Below, in pieces: positions 50,424 to 58,391 of a stretch of 64,000 nt of DNA. Position 1 is the stretch's first letter. Every line of letters starts with the position of its first letter. The stretch comes from Vulcanimicrobium sp035943995. Its GTDB lineage: Bacteria > Vulcanimicrobiota > Vulcanimicrobiia > Vulcanimicrobiales > Vulcanimicrobiaceae. The stretch is taken from assembly GCA_035943995.1 (NCBI GenBank), contig DASZBS010000028.1, positions 76,726-140,725 on the forward strand, read 5' to 3'. The position numbers were made by a program, and so were the translations under genes. The notes beneath the pieces are model-generated. The model had not been told where the DNA came from and made no database searches. It saw only the letters and a list, made by a program, of their open reading frames with translations.

Positions 50424-50448
50424 CCGTGCGCGCCGTGGCTAGGGTTTT

Positions 50449-50646
50449 TCAGTCGCGCCGGTCGGCCGCGACCGTTTCGTTCGCCGCGGGCTGCACGTTC
50501 AAGACGGCACCGCGCGGACTCCGGCATCTCCCCGTTTCGCGGTTGCCGAAGTAATAACCGTCAGGACGCCGCTGACCGGGGCGCAACGGCTGAATGCCTT
50601 CGCCCTCGGCAAGACGTTTACCGAGCTCCTTCAGTATCTTACTCAT
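50449..50646 (-). CDS. Small unknown protein in the comF cassette
   Basis: 65 residues from ATG 50646 (MSKILKELGKRLAEGEGIQP). Basic and not recognised: an amphipathic helix, then RPDGYYFGNRETGRCRSPRG. Ribosome-site evidence is weak. It lies in the segment between two copies of the comF 5' end. Confidence 0.45.
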   Translation of the reverse strand: MSKILKELGKRLAEGEGIQPLRPGQRRPDGYYFGNRETGRCRSPRGAVLNVQPAANETVAADRRD

Positions 50647-50666
50647 CGGCGCCAGTGTAGCACCTC

Positions 50667-51323
50667 TCACCAGAATCTGCTAGTGGACCGGAAGCTCGCC
50701 AAGCGCGCGGCCGCGACGATGAGCCCGGCAGCGACGATTGCCAGGATCGTCGCGAGTATGATGAAGGCCCGCTTGGAGCGTCGCGCAACGACGTTTAACT
50801 CCGCTGACCGTGTGGCTTCCGCGATTGCCGACGCGGTGGCCTCCGCGGCCGACTCGGAGAAATCCACGGCGAAGTCACGAAGGCGGACGACGTCTGCGGT
50901 GCCTGGCCCGACAAATGAGACCGCCAGGTAGCCGAGGAGCGCAATTACTGCCGATTCGATAAGAAAGAAAAAACCGGCAAAGCGAAGGATCGGATCGAGG
51001 TCGAACCACTTGTCAGCGGCAAATAGCGTTACGGCGATGATCCCGACGGCGACGGCGATCAGCCCATTGTCGAGCGTGTCGATGTTCTGAACGATACCTT
51101 CGTTTTGGCGGGCGATGACATCGAATAGAAATCGTGTGTCATCGTCCAAACGCTCGTCGTCGAGCTGGCTGTATGCGCCTCGGACCTGGGCGTGAAGCCG
51201 TCCTGCGTCGCCATCCGTGTCGGCGGTGCGAGCCGCGCGCACGACGAAATAGGACAGCAGAGCCACTTCCTGCGCGAACATCAAAGCGCCAAACGTAGAG
51301 CCGTAGTCTGCCGCGGATGCCAC
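50667..51323 (-). CDS. Membrane protein of unknown function in the comF cassette
   Basis: About 218 residues from GTG 51323 (VASAADYGSTFGALMFAQEV); GTG 51338 and ATG 51281 are also possible. The frame reaches 51398, but its first codons are in the duplicated comF segment in a different frame and are not part of the original gene. Hydrophobic segments: LIAVAVGIIAVTLFAA, FAGFFFLIESAVIALLGYLAV and AFIILATILAIVAAGLIVAAA near the end; a helical linker rich in Ala/Glu lies between. Not recognised. GC is lower than in the neighbours. Confidence 0.65.
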   Translation of the reverse strand: MASAADYGSTFGALMFAQEVALLSYFVVRAARTADTDGDAGRLHAQVRGAYSQLDDERLDDDTRFLFDVIARQNEGIVQNIDTLDNGLIAVAVGIIAVTLFAADKWFDLDPILRFAGFFFLIESAVIALLGYLAVSFVGPGTADVVRLRDFAVDFSESAAEATASAIAEATRSAELNVVARRSKRAFIILATILAIVAAGLIVAAARLASFRSTSRFW

Positions 51324-51335
51324 TATGGCACGTGG

Positions 51336-51401
51336 CACGCGACGCACGCCGTCGGAAAAATCCAGGCGCGAACAAAATCGAGCACACCTATCTATCACGC
51401 G
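51336..51401. repeat. comF 5' end, copy 2 (remnant) of the 66-base direct repeat
   Basis: Matches 50358-50423 with 4 differences and keeps the comF frame: VLDFVRAWIFPTACVACHVP then a stop. It stands where the original comF start would be relative to the upstream nucleotidyltransferase gene (stop at 51424). The 912 bases between the copies carry two accessory genes, so the repeats look like the ends of an inserted cassette. Confidence 0.8.
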
Positions 51402-51423
51402 GCATTCCCCGCGCCGCTAGGCG

Positions 51424-52449
51424 TTAGGCGGGACTAGGCTCGTTTGCGACGATCGCGCCTTCCAGGACCGTGCCGTCGTCGACCACGTACCGCTCGCCGA
51501 CGATCGTGTCGCGTACGACGGCGCGTGCGCCGATCGTCGCGCCGTTCCAGATGATCGCGCGCTCCAGCACGGCGCCTTCACCGATCCGCACGCCGTCGCC
51601 GATCACGCTGGGTCCGACGATGCGGGTGCGCTCGCCGATCTCCGCGCCGTCGCCGACTCGCACCGCGCCCTCGATCTGCGCGCTCGCCGGCACGACGACG
51701 CCCGGCGGCACGCCGGTCGCGCGTGCGCCGCGAACGTGCACGCGGCCCGACAGCACGTCGTCGGTTGCGCGGCGGTATTCGTCGGGCGTGCCGATGTCGC
51801 GCCAGTACGCGCCTTTCAGCTCCATGCCGTAGAACGGCAGCCCGTCCGCGACGAGATCCGGGAACACTTGTTTGCCGAAGTCGTAGAACGTGTTCGCGGG
51901 GATGCGGTCGAAGATCGCCGGCTCGAACACGTAGATGCCGGTGTTCGCGAGCTTCGACTTCTCCGTGCCTTTGGCAGGCTTCTCCTGAAAGCCCGTGATG
52001 CGGCCGTGCTCGTCGAGGATCACGACGCCGTACTGGTCGACTTCGTCGACTTCGAGCAAGCCGATCGTCGCGAGTGCGCCGCGTTCTTTATGGAAACGCA
52101 CCAGCGACGCGAGATCCGCATCCGTGAGGTCGTCGCAGCCGACCACGACGAACGTGCCGTCGAACCATCCTTCCATCTGCTTGAGCGCGCCCGCACTTCC
52201 GGTGAGCTCGCGCTCGCGCAGGTAGTGCAGCTTCGCGCCGTAGCGGCTGCCGTCGCCGAACGTGGCTTCGACCAGGTCCGCGAGATAGAAGAGGTTGATC
52301 GCGACCTCGTCGTACCCGAACGACGACAGCCAGCGCAGCACGTGCCCGCTGATCGGTTCGCCCGCGACGGGCACGACGGGCTTGGGGACTTCCTTGGTGA
52401 GCGGGTAGAGCCGCGTGCTCATACCGCCCGCGAGAATCATCGCGCGCAT
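51424..52449 (-). CDS. NDP-sugar pyrophosphorylase (mannose/glucose-1-phosphate type) with hexapeptide repeats
   Basis: 341 residues. Nucleotidyltransferase domain: MILAGGMSTRLYPLTKEVPKPVVPVAGEPI, cut as AGGMSTRLYPLT and KPVVPVAGEPI, then ELTGSAGALKQM, VVVGCDDLTDADL, and KLANTGIYVFEP. The C-terminal ~100 residues carry left-handed beta-helix repeats (IGERTRIVGPSVIGDGVRIG, cut here). The sugar is not certain: the motifs are shared by GMP- and GDP/NTP-sugar enzymes. Probably makes an activated sugar for glycan synthesis with the nearby WecG-type transferase. Confidence 0.88.
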   Translation of the reverse strand: MRAMILAGGMSTRLYPLTKEVPKPVVPVAGEPISGHVLRWLSSFGYDEVAINLFYLADLVEATFGDGSRYGAKLHYLRERELTGSAGALKQMEGWFDGTFVVVGCDDLTDADLASLVRFHKERGALATIGLLEVDEVDQYGVVILDEHGRITGFQEKPAKGTEKSKLANTGIYVFEPAIFDRIPANTFYDFGKQVFPDLVADGLPFYGMELKGAYWRDIGTPDEYRRATDDVLSGRVHVRGARATGVPPGVVVPASAQIEGAVRVGDGAEIGERTRIVGPSVIGDGVRIGEGAVLERAIIWNGATIGARAVVRDTIVGERYVVDDGTVLEGAIVANEPSPA

Positions 52450-52490
52450 GCAATGCTGCTTGTTCCCCGATCTTCGGGGTCCTCGCGCGG

Positions 52491-53516
52491 TCAGGTGCCG
52501 AGGTGGCGGAGGTACTCCAGCGCCGCGGTGTTGGTGGGATCGGCCGCGACGGAGCGCTTGAAGTCCGTCACCGCGCGCCGCTTGTCGCCGGCGAACAATT
52601 CCGCCTCACCGAGGCCGGCGAGCGCTTCGGCGTCGCGCGGATCGAGCTCGGTCAGCGTGCGGTACACGCCCGCGGCGTCCGCGAAGCGCCCGCTCTGGCG
52701 CAGCTTCGAGCCGGTGTTCGCCAGCATCGCCCGATACGCCGCAAAGGCGTCGGCGTGCGCATCGGGCGCGCCGCTGCGGACGGCGGCGAGCGCCGCCGGC
52801 AAGCCGTCGGCATCGATGCGCTTGATCAGCGCTTGCACTTTCGGAAAATCGCGCGTGTCCATGTTGACCACTTCGGCCTCAACGGTGACGTCGATGTCGA
52901 CCTGATCGGCAACAGCATGGCGGCCCGGATCGAATTCGTTGTTCCAGAACGCGATGCCCTCGATGCCGTAGTCCTTGCGGTTGAGCGTCAGCTTCCCGGT
53001 AAAGCCCATCCGCTGGTTCTGCCACGCGTCTTTTGCGAGCGGATGGACCGGCGCCAGCTCCAGCGCGACGGTCTTCGTGACGCCGTGCATCGTCAGGCTG
53101 CCCGTCACCGTGTAGTCTTTTCCGTGCGACGCGATGCCGGTCGACGCGAACGTGATGTACGGGAACTTCTTCACGTCGAAGAAGTGATCGCTGCGCAGAT
53201 CGCGGTCGCGCGCCGGGACGCTCGTGTTGATGCTGTCGGCCGCGATCGCGATCGTCACCGTCGTTCGCTCGAAGTGCGCGGGGTCGTACATCATCGTGCC
53301 TTCCCACGTGCCGAAGCTTCCGTGGACCGACGACATGCCCATGAAACCAATGCGAAACTCGACCGCCGAATGATCGGTGTCGATCGCGAGCCGCTGAAAC
53401 GGCAGCTTCACCGCGCCCGGCGGCAGCAGCGTCGCGACTTGCGAACGGGCCGGCGGCGCAGCGAGCGCCGCCACGATTGCGAGCGCGCCGGCACATGCGA
53501 ATCGTCGCTGGATCAC
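52491..53516 (-). CDS. YceI-domain exported protein fused to TPR repeats
   Basis: 341 residues. Signal peptide ACAGALAIVAALAAPPARS, then a YceI lipocalin-like barrel: LAIDTDHSAVEFRIGFMG, GTMMYDPAHFERTTVTIAI, RDLRSDHFFDVKKFPYITF, GSLTMHGVTKTVALEL, NRKDYGI. The C-terminal ~130 residues hold TPR-like helices (AGVYRTLTELDPRDAEALAGLGEAEL, cut in two parts here, and RAVTDFKRSVAADPTNTAALEYL). YceI binds polyisoprenoids or similar lipids; the TPR addition would add a protein partner. Confidence 0.87.
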   Translation of the reverse strand: MIQRRFACAGALAIVAALAAPPARSQVATLLPPGAVKLPFQRLAIDTDHSAVEFRIGFMGMSSVHGSFGTWEGTMMYDPAHFERTTVTIAIAADSINTSVPARDRDLRSDHFFDVKKFPYITFASTGIASHGKDYTVTGSLTMHGVTKTVALELAPVHPLAKDAWQNQRMGFTGKLTLNRKDYGIEGIAFWNNEFDPGRHAVADQVDIDVTVEAEVVNMDTRDFPKVQALIKRIDADGLPAALAAVRSGAPDAHADAFAAYRAMLANTGSKLRQSGRFADAAGVYRTLTELDPRDAEALAGLGEAELFAGDKRRAVTDFKRSVAADPTNTAALEYLRHLGT

Positions 53517-53563
53517 GTGTCACCTCCGCCCCGTAGATCGGGATGCTCTCGCGCCGCTTCCCT

Positions 53564-54316
53564 TCAGCGTGGCATGAACTTGGCGGATACGGCCTCGCGC
53601 AGCGCGGCGAGCGCGAACCGCGGCAGTGCGAGTTGGCGGCGCCAACGGCGAGGTTCCTTCCCCAGCCGGTACGCCCACTCCAAGCCGGTGCGCCGGAAGA
53701 ACGCGGGCGCGCGCACGACGTTGCCGGCGTAGACGTCGAGCGAGCCGCCGATGCCGATGCCCGCGCCGCAGCCCGTCGCGGCGAGATAGCGTTCGATCCA
53801 AAACTCTTGCTTCGGAAACCCGAGCCCGGCCAGCAGCACGTTCGCGCCGCTCGCCCGGATCGCCGCGGCGACGGCGTCGCTTTCCTCGGGGCGAAAGTAA
53901 CCGTCGCGCGCGCCGCTGACGATCGCACCGGGATATGCGCGGCGCAGCGCCTCCCCCGCGCGAGCGGCGGTGTCGGCGGCGCCGCCGAGCAGATACAAGC
54001 GCACGTCCCCGGCCGACGCCGAGCGCGCGGCGAGCGCGGCGACCAGCTCGACGCCGGTCACGCGCTCCTCCACCGGCCCACGGTGCAGGCGCGATGCGAG
54101 CAGCAGCCCGATCGAGTCGCACGTGACGAGCGCAGCGCCGTCGATCGCGTTGCGGAACGCGGCGTCGCTTTGCGCCGCCATCACCATCTCGACGCCGAGC
54201 GTCACGACGAGCCCCGGTCCGGCACCATTGGCGAGCGCGGCGATGCACGCGACCGCCGCATCACGGCTCACGGCGTCGACACGGCAGCCGAGCACGCGAA
54301 ACGAAGGAACTACCAC
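53564..54316 (-). CDS. WecG/TagA/CpsF-family glycosyltransferase
   Basis: 250 residues from GTG 54316 (VVVPSFRVLGCRVDAV). The GT26 pattern: VTLGVEMVMAAQSD, AALVTCDSIGLLLAS, RVTGVELVAALA, RLYLLGGAADTAARA, GYFRPEE, VLLAGLGFPKQEFWIERY, GIGIGGSLDVYAG, RTGLEWAYRLGKEPRR. It transfers N-acetylmannosaminuronic acid or N-acetylmannosamine to a lipid-linked sugar in relatives. It lies 26 bases after dapA; a REP-like palindrome fills that gap. Confidence 0.92.
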   Translation of the reverse strand: MVVPSFRVLGCRVDAVSRDAAVACIAALANGAGPGLVVTLGVEMVMAAQSDAAFRNAIDGAALVTCDSIGLLLASRLHRGPVEERVTGVELVAALAARSASAGDVRLYLLGGAADTAARAGEALRRAYPGAIVSGARDGYFRPEESDAVAAAIRASGANVLLAGLGFPKQEFWIERYLAATGCGAGIGIGGSLDVYAGNVVRAPAFFRRTGLEWAYRLGKEPRRWRRQLALPRFALAALREAVSAKFMPR

Positions 54317-54319
54317 CGC

Positions 54320-54346
54320 GTCACCCTGAGCCCGTCGAAGGGTTAC
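54320..54346. repeat. REP-like palindrome, copy a
   Basis: 27 bases, identical to 58365-58391: GTCACCCTGAGC, then CCGTCGAAGGGTTAC. Arms ACCCT/AGGGT. It lies across the dapA stop; the TAA of dapA is in it. Related copies at 56461-56485 (reverse) and 56549-56575. Confidence 0.8.
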
Positions 54347-55227
54347 GGCCGGTACGGAGCGATGAGCGGCTCGAGCGTCGCTTTGAGCTCCGCCGGCATC
54401 GCGCCGAGCGGCGAGCGGCACGGGCCGGCGTCGAAGCCGTACGTCCCCATCGCCCACTTCACCGGGATCGGATTCGACGTCATGAACAGCGCCGCGATCA
54501 GCGGCGACAGGTCGCGGTGGATGCGGCCCGCCGTGTCGACGTCACCCGCGTCGAACGCGTCGGCCATCGCGCGCAGCTCGCGCCCGCACAGATGCCCCGC
54601 GACCGAGATCAAACCGTAGCCCCCGACCGCGAGCGACGGCAAGTAGATGTAGTCGTCGCCGGCCCAGAACGTCACGTCCTCGCGCGCGCGGTCGCGCAGG
54701 ATCGCGGTGAACTGGTTCACGTCGCCGGTGGATTCTTTGATTCCGGCGACGTTCGCATGGCGCCGCGTCAGCTCGGTGAACGTCACGGGCAGCATGTTCG
54801 CCGCCGTGCGGCCGGGGATGTTGTAGATGATCGCGGGTAGCGGCGTCGCGTCCAGAATGGCGCCGAAGTGGGTGAGCATCCCGTCCTGCGTCGGCTTGAC
54901 GTATGCCGGGACTGTCAGCAGCACGCCGTCGACGCCGCACTGCTCGGCTTGTTTCGTGAGCTCGACGGACTGGCGCGTGTTGTTGCCGCCGGTCCCCGCG
55001 ATGACGGTGCCGCTCGATCCGAGCGCCTTCTTCACCTCGGCGAAAAGCGCCAGCTTCTCGGCGGTTTCGAGCGCGTTGCCCTCGCCCGTCGAGCCGGCCA
55101 GCACGACTCCGTCGTTGCCGCGCTCGATAAGGAATTGCGCGATGCGGACCGCCTCGGCAACGTTCAGCGCGCCGCTCGCATCGAACGGCGTGATCATCGC
55201 GGTGAGGATGCGCCCGAGCTTCTTCAT
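54343..55227 (-). CDS. dapA: 4-hydroxy-tetrahydrodipicolinate synthase DapA
   Basis: 294-residue TIM-barrel aldolase that condenses pyruvate with aspartate semialdehyde, the entry to lysine/DAP synthesis. Motifs: GSTGEGNALET, IIYNIPGRTAANM with the catalytic Tyr, and VAGIKESTGD with the Schiff-base Lys. ATGA overlap with lysC (55224-55227). The stop codon is inside a REP-like palindrome. Confidence 0.95.
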   Translation of the reverse strand: MKKLGRILTAMITPFDASGALNVAEAVRIAQFLIERGNDGVVLAGSTGEGNALETAEKLALFAEVKKALGSSGTVIAGTGGNNTRQSVELTKQAEQCGVDGVLLTVPAYVKPTQDGMLTHFGAILDATPLPAIIYNIPGRTAANMLPVTFTELTRRHANVAGIKESTGDVNQFTAILRDRAREDVTFWAGDDYIYLPSLAVGGYGLISVAGHLCGRELRAMADAFDAGDVDTAGRIHRDLSPLIAALFMTSNPIPVKWAMGTYGFDAGPCRSPLGAMPAELKATLEPLIAPYRP

Positions 55228-56438
55228 CGCGCCACCGCGCCGCGGCCCAGCCGGAACGCGTCGTGCAGCGCCTGCTCCGCGTCGTGCGCCCGGTCGGCGG
55301 GGACCAGGATCGAGATCGTGATGTTGGAGTCGGTGGAGTGGATGATCTCCACGTCGGCATCGGTGACGGCCTTCACGACGCGATACATGACGCCGGAGGT
55401 GCCGCGCATCCCTGCGCCGACCACCGAGATCTTCGAGCAGTGCGGACGCATCCGCAGCGCCAGGTTGAGGTCGGCGAGCGCGGGACGGACCGCGTCGGCG
55501 TGCTCGTCGTCGACGATGAAGAACACGCCCGCGTCGTTGACGTTCACCATGTCGATCGAGATCGCGCGCTCCGCGACGCGCGCGAGCACGTCGCGGTCGA
55601 CGTCGGAGCGGTCGGCGTCTTCGGTGAGCCCTTGGATGATGCGGCAGAACGTCACGTCGCGGATGACGGTGAGGCCGGTGACCGGGCGCTCCGCGTCGAT
55701 GGGCGCGTCGTCGTCGACGGTCGTGCCGACGCCGCTGCGCAATCCTTTCACCACGTACGGCGTGCGCGTCGCGTGCGCGAGCTCCGCGGCTTTGTGGTGC
55801 ATCACCTTCGCGCCGTTGCCGGCTAATTCGACCATCTCGGCCTGGGTGACGCGCTCGAGCGGATGCACGCCCGCGACGCGGCGCGGGTCGCCGGTCATCA
55901 CGCCCGAGACGTCGGTGTAGATCTCCACCGCCGCGGCGCCGAGCGCGTCGCCGAGCGCGACCGCCGTGAGATCGCTGCCGCCGCGGCCCAGCGTCGTGAC
56001 GGCGCGCTCGCGCGTGCCGCCCTGGAAGCCGGTCACGACGGGGATCACGCCGCGCGCGAGCACCGCGCGAACCGGCGCCGGATCGACCTCGGCGATCTCC
56101 GCGTCGCCGTAGCGGTCATCGGTCACGATGCCGGCCTGCAGCCCGTTCATCGCCTCCGCGGGCGCGCCGAGCGACGACAGCAGCTCCGCGAAAACCGCGC
56201 ACGCGATCGCTTCACCGCATGCCAGCAGCAGATCGCGGTTCGGCCCGCTGCGCACGGGTCCCAGCAGCGTCGCAAGCGTGTCGGTCGCGTACGGATCGGG
56301 TGCACGTCCGAGCGCGGAGCACACCACCACCGGCGAATCACCGCGCCGCACGGCATCGAGCACCCGCGACGCGGCGATCTCGCGCAGTTCGTCGGTGGCA
56401 AGCGAAGAGCCGCCGAACTTGAGCACGACGACGTTCAC
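55224..56438 (-). CDS. lysC: Aspartate kinase LysC
   Basis: 404 residues. Phosphorylates aspartate, first step to lysine, threonine and methionine. Motifs: VVLKFGGSSLA, VVTGFQGGTRERAVTTLGRGGSDLTA, EIYTDVSGVMTGDPR, and two C-terminal ACT domains (SIDMVNVNDAGVFFIV; KISVVGAGMRGTSGVMYRV) that normally bind lysine or threonine for feedback control. ATGA overlaps with dapA and asd. Confidence 0.95.
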   Translation of the reverse strand: MNVVVLKFGGSSLATDELREIAASRVLDAVRRGDSPVVVCSALGRAPDPYATDTLATLLGPVRSGPNRDLLLACGEAIACAVFAELLSSLGAPAEAMNGLQAGIVTDDRYGDAEIAEVDPAPVRAVLARGVIPVVTGFQGGTRERAVTTLGRGGSDLTAVALGDALGAAAVEIYTDVSGVMTGDPRRVAGVHPLERVTQAEMVELAGNGAKVMHHKAAELAHATRTPYVVKGLRSGVGTTVDDDAPIDAERPVTGLTVIRDVTFCRIIQGLTEDADRSDVDRDVLARVAERAISIDMVNVNDAGVFFIVDDEHADAVRPALADLNLALRMRPHCSKISVVGAGMRGTSGVMYRVVKAVTDADVEIIHSTDSNITISILVPADRAHDAEQALHDAFRLGRGAVAR

Positions 56439-57550
56439 CGCGGAACCTCGAATCGTGGCGCACCCTTCGACAAGCTCAGGGTGACATTAGGGGCGGTGAC
56501 ATTGGGGGCGGTGACATTGGGGGACGTGACGTCGTGATGGCCGTCAGTGTCATGCTGAGCTTGTCGAAGCATGTCGCGCGCGAGCAATAATTCTAGGATC
56601 TGCACCGCGTTCGTCGCTGCTCCCTTGCGGAGTTGGTCGCCGACGATCCACATCTGGTAGTGCGTGTTCGTCGGGTCGTCCGGTTCCGGGCGGATGCGGG
56701 CGACGTGGACCATGTCCGTGTCCTCGACGTCGCGCGGGGTGACGATGCCGCGCTCGTGCAGCACGACGCCCGGCGCGTCGCGCAGCGCGTCGTGCAATTC
56801 GCGTACGGTCGTCGGGCGTGCGGTTTCGAAGAACACCGACTCGCTGTGCGCGCGCATCACCGGGACGCGCACCGTCGTCGCCGCCATCGCGAGGTCGGGG
56901 CGGTCGAGCATCTTGCGTGTCTCCGCGACGACCTTCTTCTCCTCGCCGGTGTCGCCGTCGCCGTCCCAGCCGCCCACCTGCGGGACCACGTTGCGGAAGA
57001 TCGGCGCGGCGAACGTGCCGTCGGGCGATGCACCCTGTTCCTCGCGTGCCAGCGTGTCCAGCCCCGCGCGGCCCGCACCGCTCACTGCCTGGTACGTCGC
57101 GACGCGCACGCCGCGCAAGCCGATCGCGCGCTCGATCGGCGCCAGCGCGACGGTCAGCACGATCGCGGTGCAGTTCGCAACGGGAAAGATGCGGTGCTCG
57201 GCACGCGCCGCGTGGGGGTTGACCTCGGGCACGATCAGCGGCACGCCGTCCGCCAGGCGGAACGTCGCGGAGTTGTCGATCACCACCGCGCCGGCATCGG
57301 CGAGCGCGCCGGCGAGCTCCGCGCTCGCGTCATCGCTCGACGCGAAGAACGCGACGTCCGGACGGTCGGCGAGAAGCCGCTCGCGCGTCGCCGCGAACAC
57401 CGGCACCGTCGCACCGCGAAACTGCACCCCATCCGCACGATCGCGCGAAGCATACGCCAGCAGCGTGCCGACGCGGACGTTGCGCTCCTCGAGCACGCGC
57501 AAGATCGTACCGCCGACGACCCCGGTGACCCCGACGATCGCGACTCTCAC
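56435..57550 (-). CDS. asd: Aspartate-semialdehyde dehydrogenase Asd, with repeat-encoded C-terminal tail
   Basis: 371 residues. Reduces aspartyl phosphate. Motifs: VAIVGVTGVVGGTILRVL, FFASSDDASAELA, NCTAIVLTVAL with the catalytic Cys, and TVRVPVMRAHSESV with the catalytic His. The normal end is near ILELLLARD. The last ~45 residues (MLRQAQHDTDGHH, then three NVTAP-type repeats and LSLSKGAPRFE) are encoded by two REP-like palindromes and a 15-base tandem repeat, so the 3' end of the gene has been replaced or extended by repeats. ATGA overlap with lysC. Confidence 0.93.
   Translation of the reverse strand: MRVAIVGVTGVVGGTILRVLEERNVRVGTLLAYASRDRADGVQFRGATVPVFAATRERLLADRPDVAFFASSDDASAELAGALADAGAVVIDNSATFRLADGVPLIVPEVNPHAARAEHRIFPVANCTAIVLTVALAPIERAIGLRGVRVATYQAVSGAGRAGLDTLAREEQGASPDGTFAAPIFRNVVPQVGGWDGDGDTGEEKKVVAETRKMLDRPDLAMAATTVRVPVMRAHSESVFFETARPTTVRELHDALRDAPGVVLHERGIVTPRDVEDTDMVHVARIRPEPDDPTNTHYQMWIVGDQLRKGAATNAVQILELLLARDMLRQAQHDTDGHHDVTSPNVTAPNVTAPNVTLSLSKGAPRFEVPR
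56461..56485. repeat. REP-like palindrome, copy c (reverse orientation)
   Basis: CACCCTTCGACAAG then CTCAGGGTGAC: the reverse of copies a and b with a TTG/CAA centre. It lies within the asd coding sequence and is translated there as VTLSLSKGA. Confidence 0.75.
56481..56525. repeat. 15-base tandem repeat, three copies
   Basis: Units at 56481-56495, 56496-56510 and 56511-56525, all close to GTGACATTGGGGGCG. It encodes the NVTAP repeats at the Asd C-terminus and sits between two REP-like palindromes. Confidence 0.85.
56549..56575. repeat. REP-like palindrome, copy d (variant arms)
   Basis: GTCATGCTGAGC, then TTGTCGAAGCATGTC: arms CATGCT/AGCATG with compensating changes relative to the ACCCT/AGGGT arms of the other copies, while the centre GAGCTTGTCGA is kept. 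Translated in Asd as MLRQAQHD. Confidence 0.75.
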
Positions 57551-57614
57551 GACGATACCAACGCGTGCGTGCGCCCGACCGTCACGACCCGATCGTCCCG
57601 TTCATCTATGCACC

Positions 57615-58364
57615 TCACGACGCCACCAGCCGGTCGACGATCGCGTCCAGCCCGATCACCAGCCCGCGCTGCTCGCGCACCGCACGCACCGCGGCGACGA
57701 TGCCGGGGCCGTATGCCTCGCGCGACACATTATCGTGGCGCAGCGTGAGTGTCTCGCCCGTGCCGCCGAAGATCGTCTCCTGGTGCGCCATCAGGCCCGG
57801 CAACCGGACGCTGTGGATCGGTGGCAGCGGCGCGCCGGCCTCGTGGATGCGGCGCGCCGTGAGCTTCGCGGTGCCGCTCGGCGCATCGCGCTTCTGGTCG
57901 TGGTGCAATTCGACGATCTCCGCGCGCGGGAACACGCGCGCCGCCTGCGCGGCGAAGCGCATCATCAGCACCGCGCCGAACGAAAAGTTCGGCACTAGCA
58001 TCGCCGGAACGTCGGCTTCGTCGCAGCGGTCCGACAGCACGACGAGGTCCTCGTCGGTCCAGCCGGTCGCGCCGATCACCACCGGGATGCCGGCATCGAT
58101 CGACTCGCGCACCACGTCCACCGTAACGGGATAGACGGTGCAGTCCAGGACGACGTCGAGCCCGCGCGCGACGAACGCGCCGAGCTCGTCGTCGATCTCG
58201 ACGCTGCCGCCGATGCCGCCGAGCGCTTCGGCGAGCCGCTCGCCGCCGCGGCGTGCGAACGCCGCCGACAACGTCAGTTCGTCGGCGGCTTCGATCGCGG
58301 CACAGGCGACGCGGCCCAGTCTCCCGAGCGCGCCGGCCACCCCGACGCGCAGAGTCCCTCCCAT
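57615..58364 (-). CDS. dapB: 4-hydroxy-tetrahydrodipicolinate reductase DapB
   Basis: 249 residues. NAD(P)H binding GVAGALGRLGRV; GATGWTDEDL; VPNFSFGAVLMMRFA; catalytic ELHHDQKRDAPSGTA. Reduces the DapA product. The ATG at 58364 is 1 base from a REP-like palindrome that also contains the pcrA stop. It precedes asd by 64 bases. Confidence 0.95.
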   Translation of the reverse strand: MGGTLRVGVAGALGRLGRVACAAIEAADELTLSAAFARRGGERLAEALGGIGGSVEIDDELGAFVARGLDVVLDCTVYPVTVDVVRESIDAGIPVVIGATGWTDEDLVVLSDRCDEADVPAMLVPNFSFGAVLMMRFAAQAARVFPRAEIVELHHDQKRDAPSGTAKLTARRIHEAGAPLPPIHSVRLPGLMAHQETIFGGTGETLTLRHDNVSREAYGPGIVAAVRAVREQRGLVIGLDAIVDRLVAS

Positions 58365-58391
58365 GTCACCCTGAGCCCGTCGAAGGGTTAC
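58365..58391. repeat. REP-like palindrome, copy b
   Basis: 27 bases identical to 54320-54346. It fills the pcrA-dapB junction and carries the pcrA TAA stop (58388-58390), just as copy a carries that of dapA. Confidence 0.8.

Noticed and set aside
50667..51398. Start of the comF-cassette membrane protein at GTG 51398
   Set aside because: Its first ~20 codons are the duplicated comF 5' end read in another frame, so a start near 51323-51338 is more likely.
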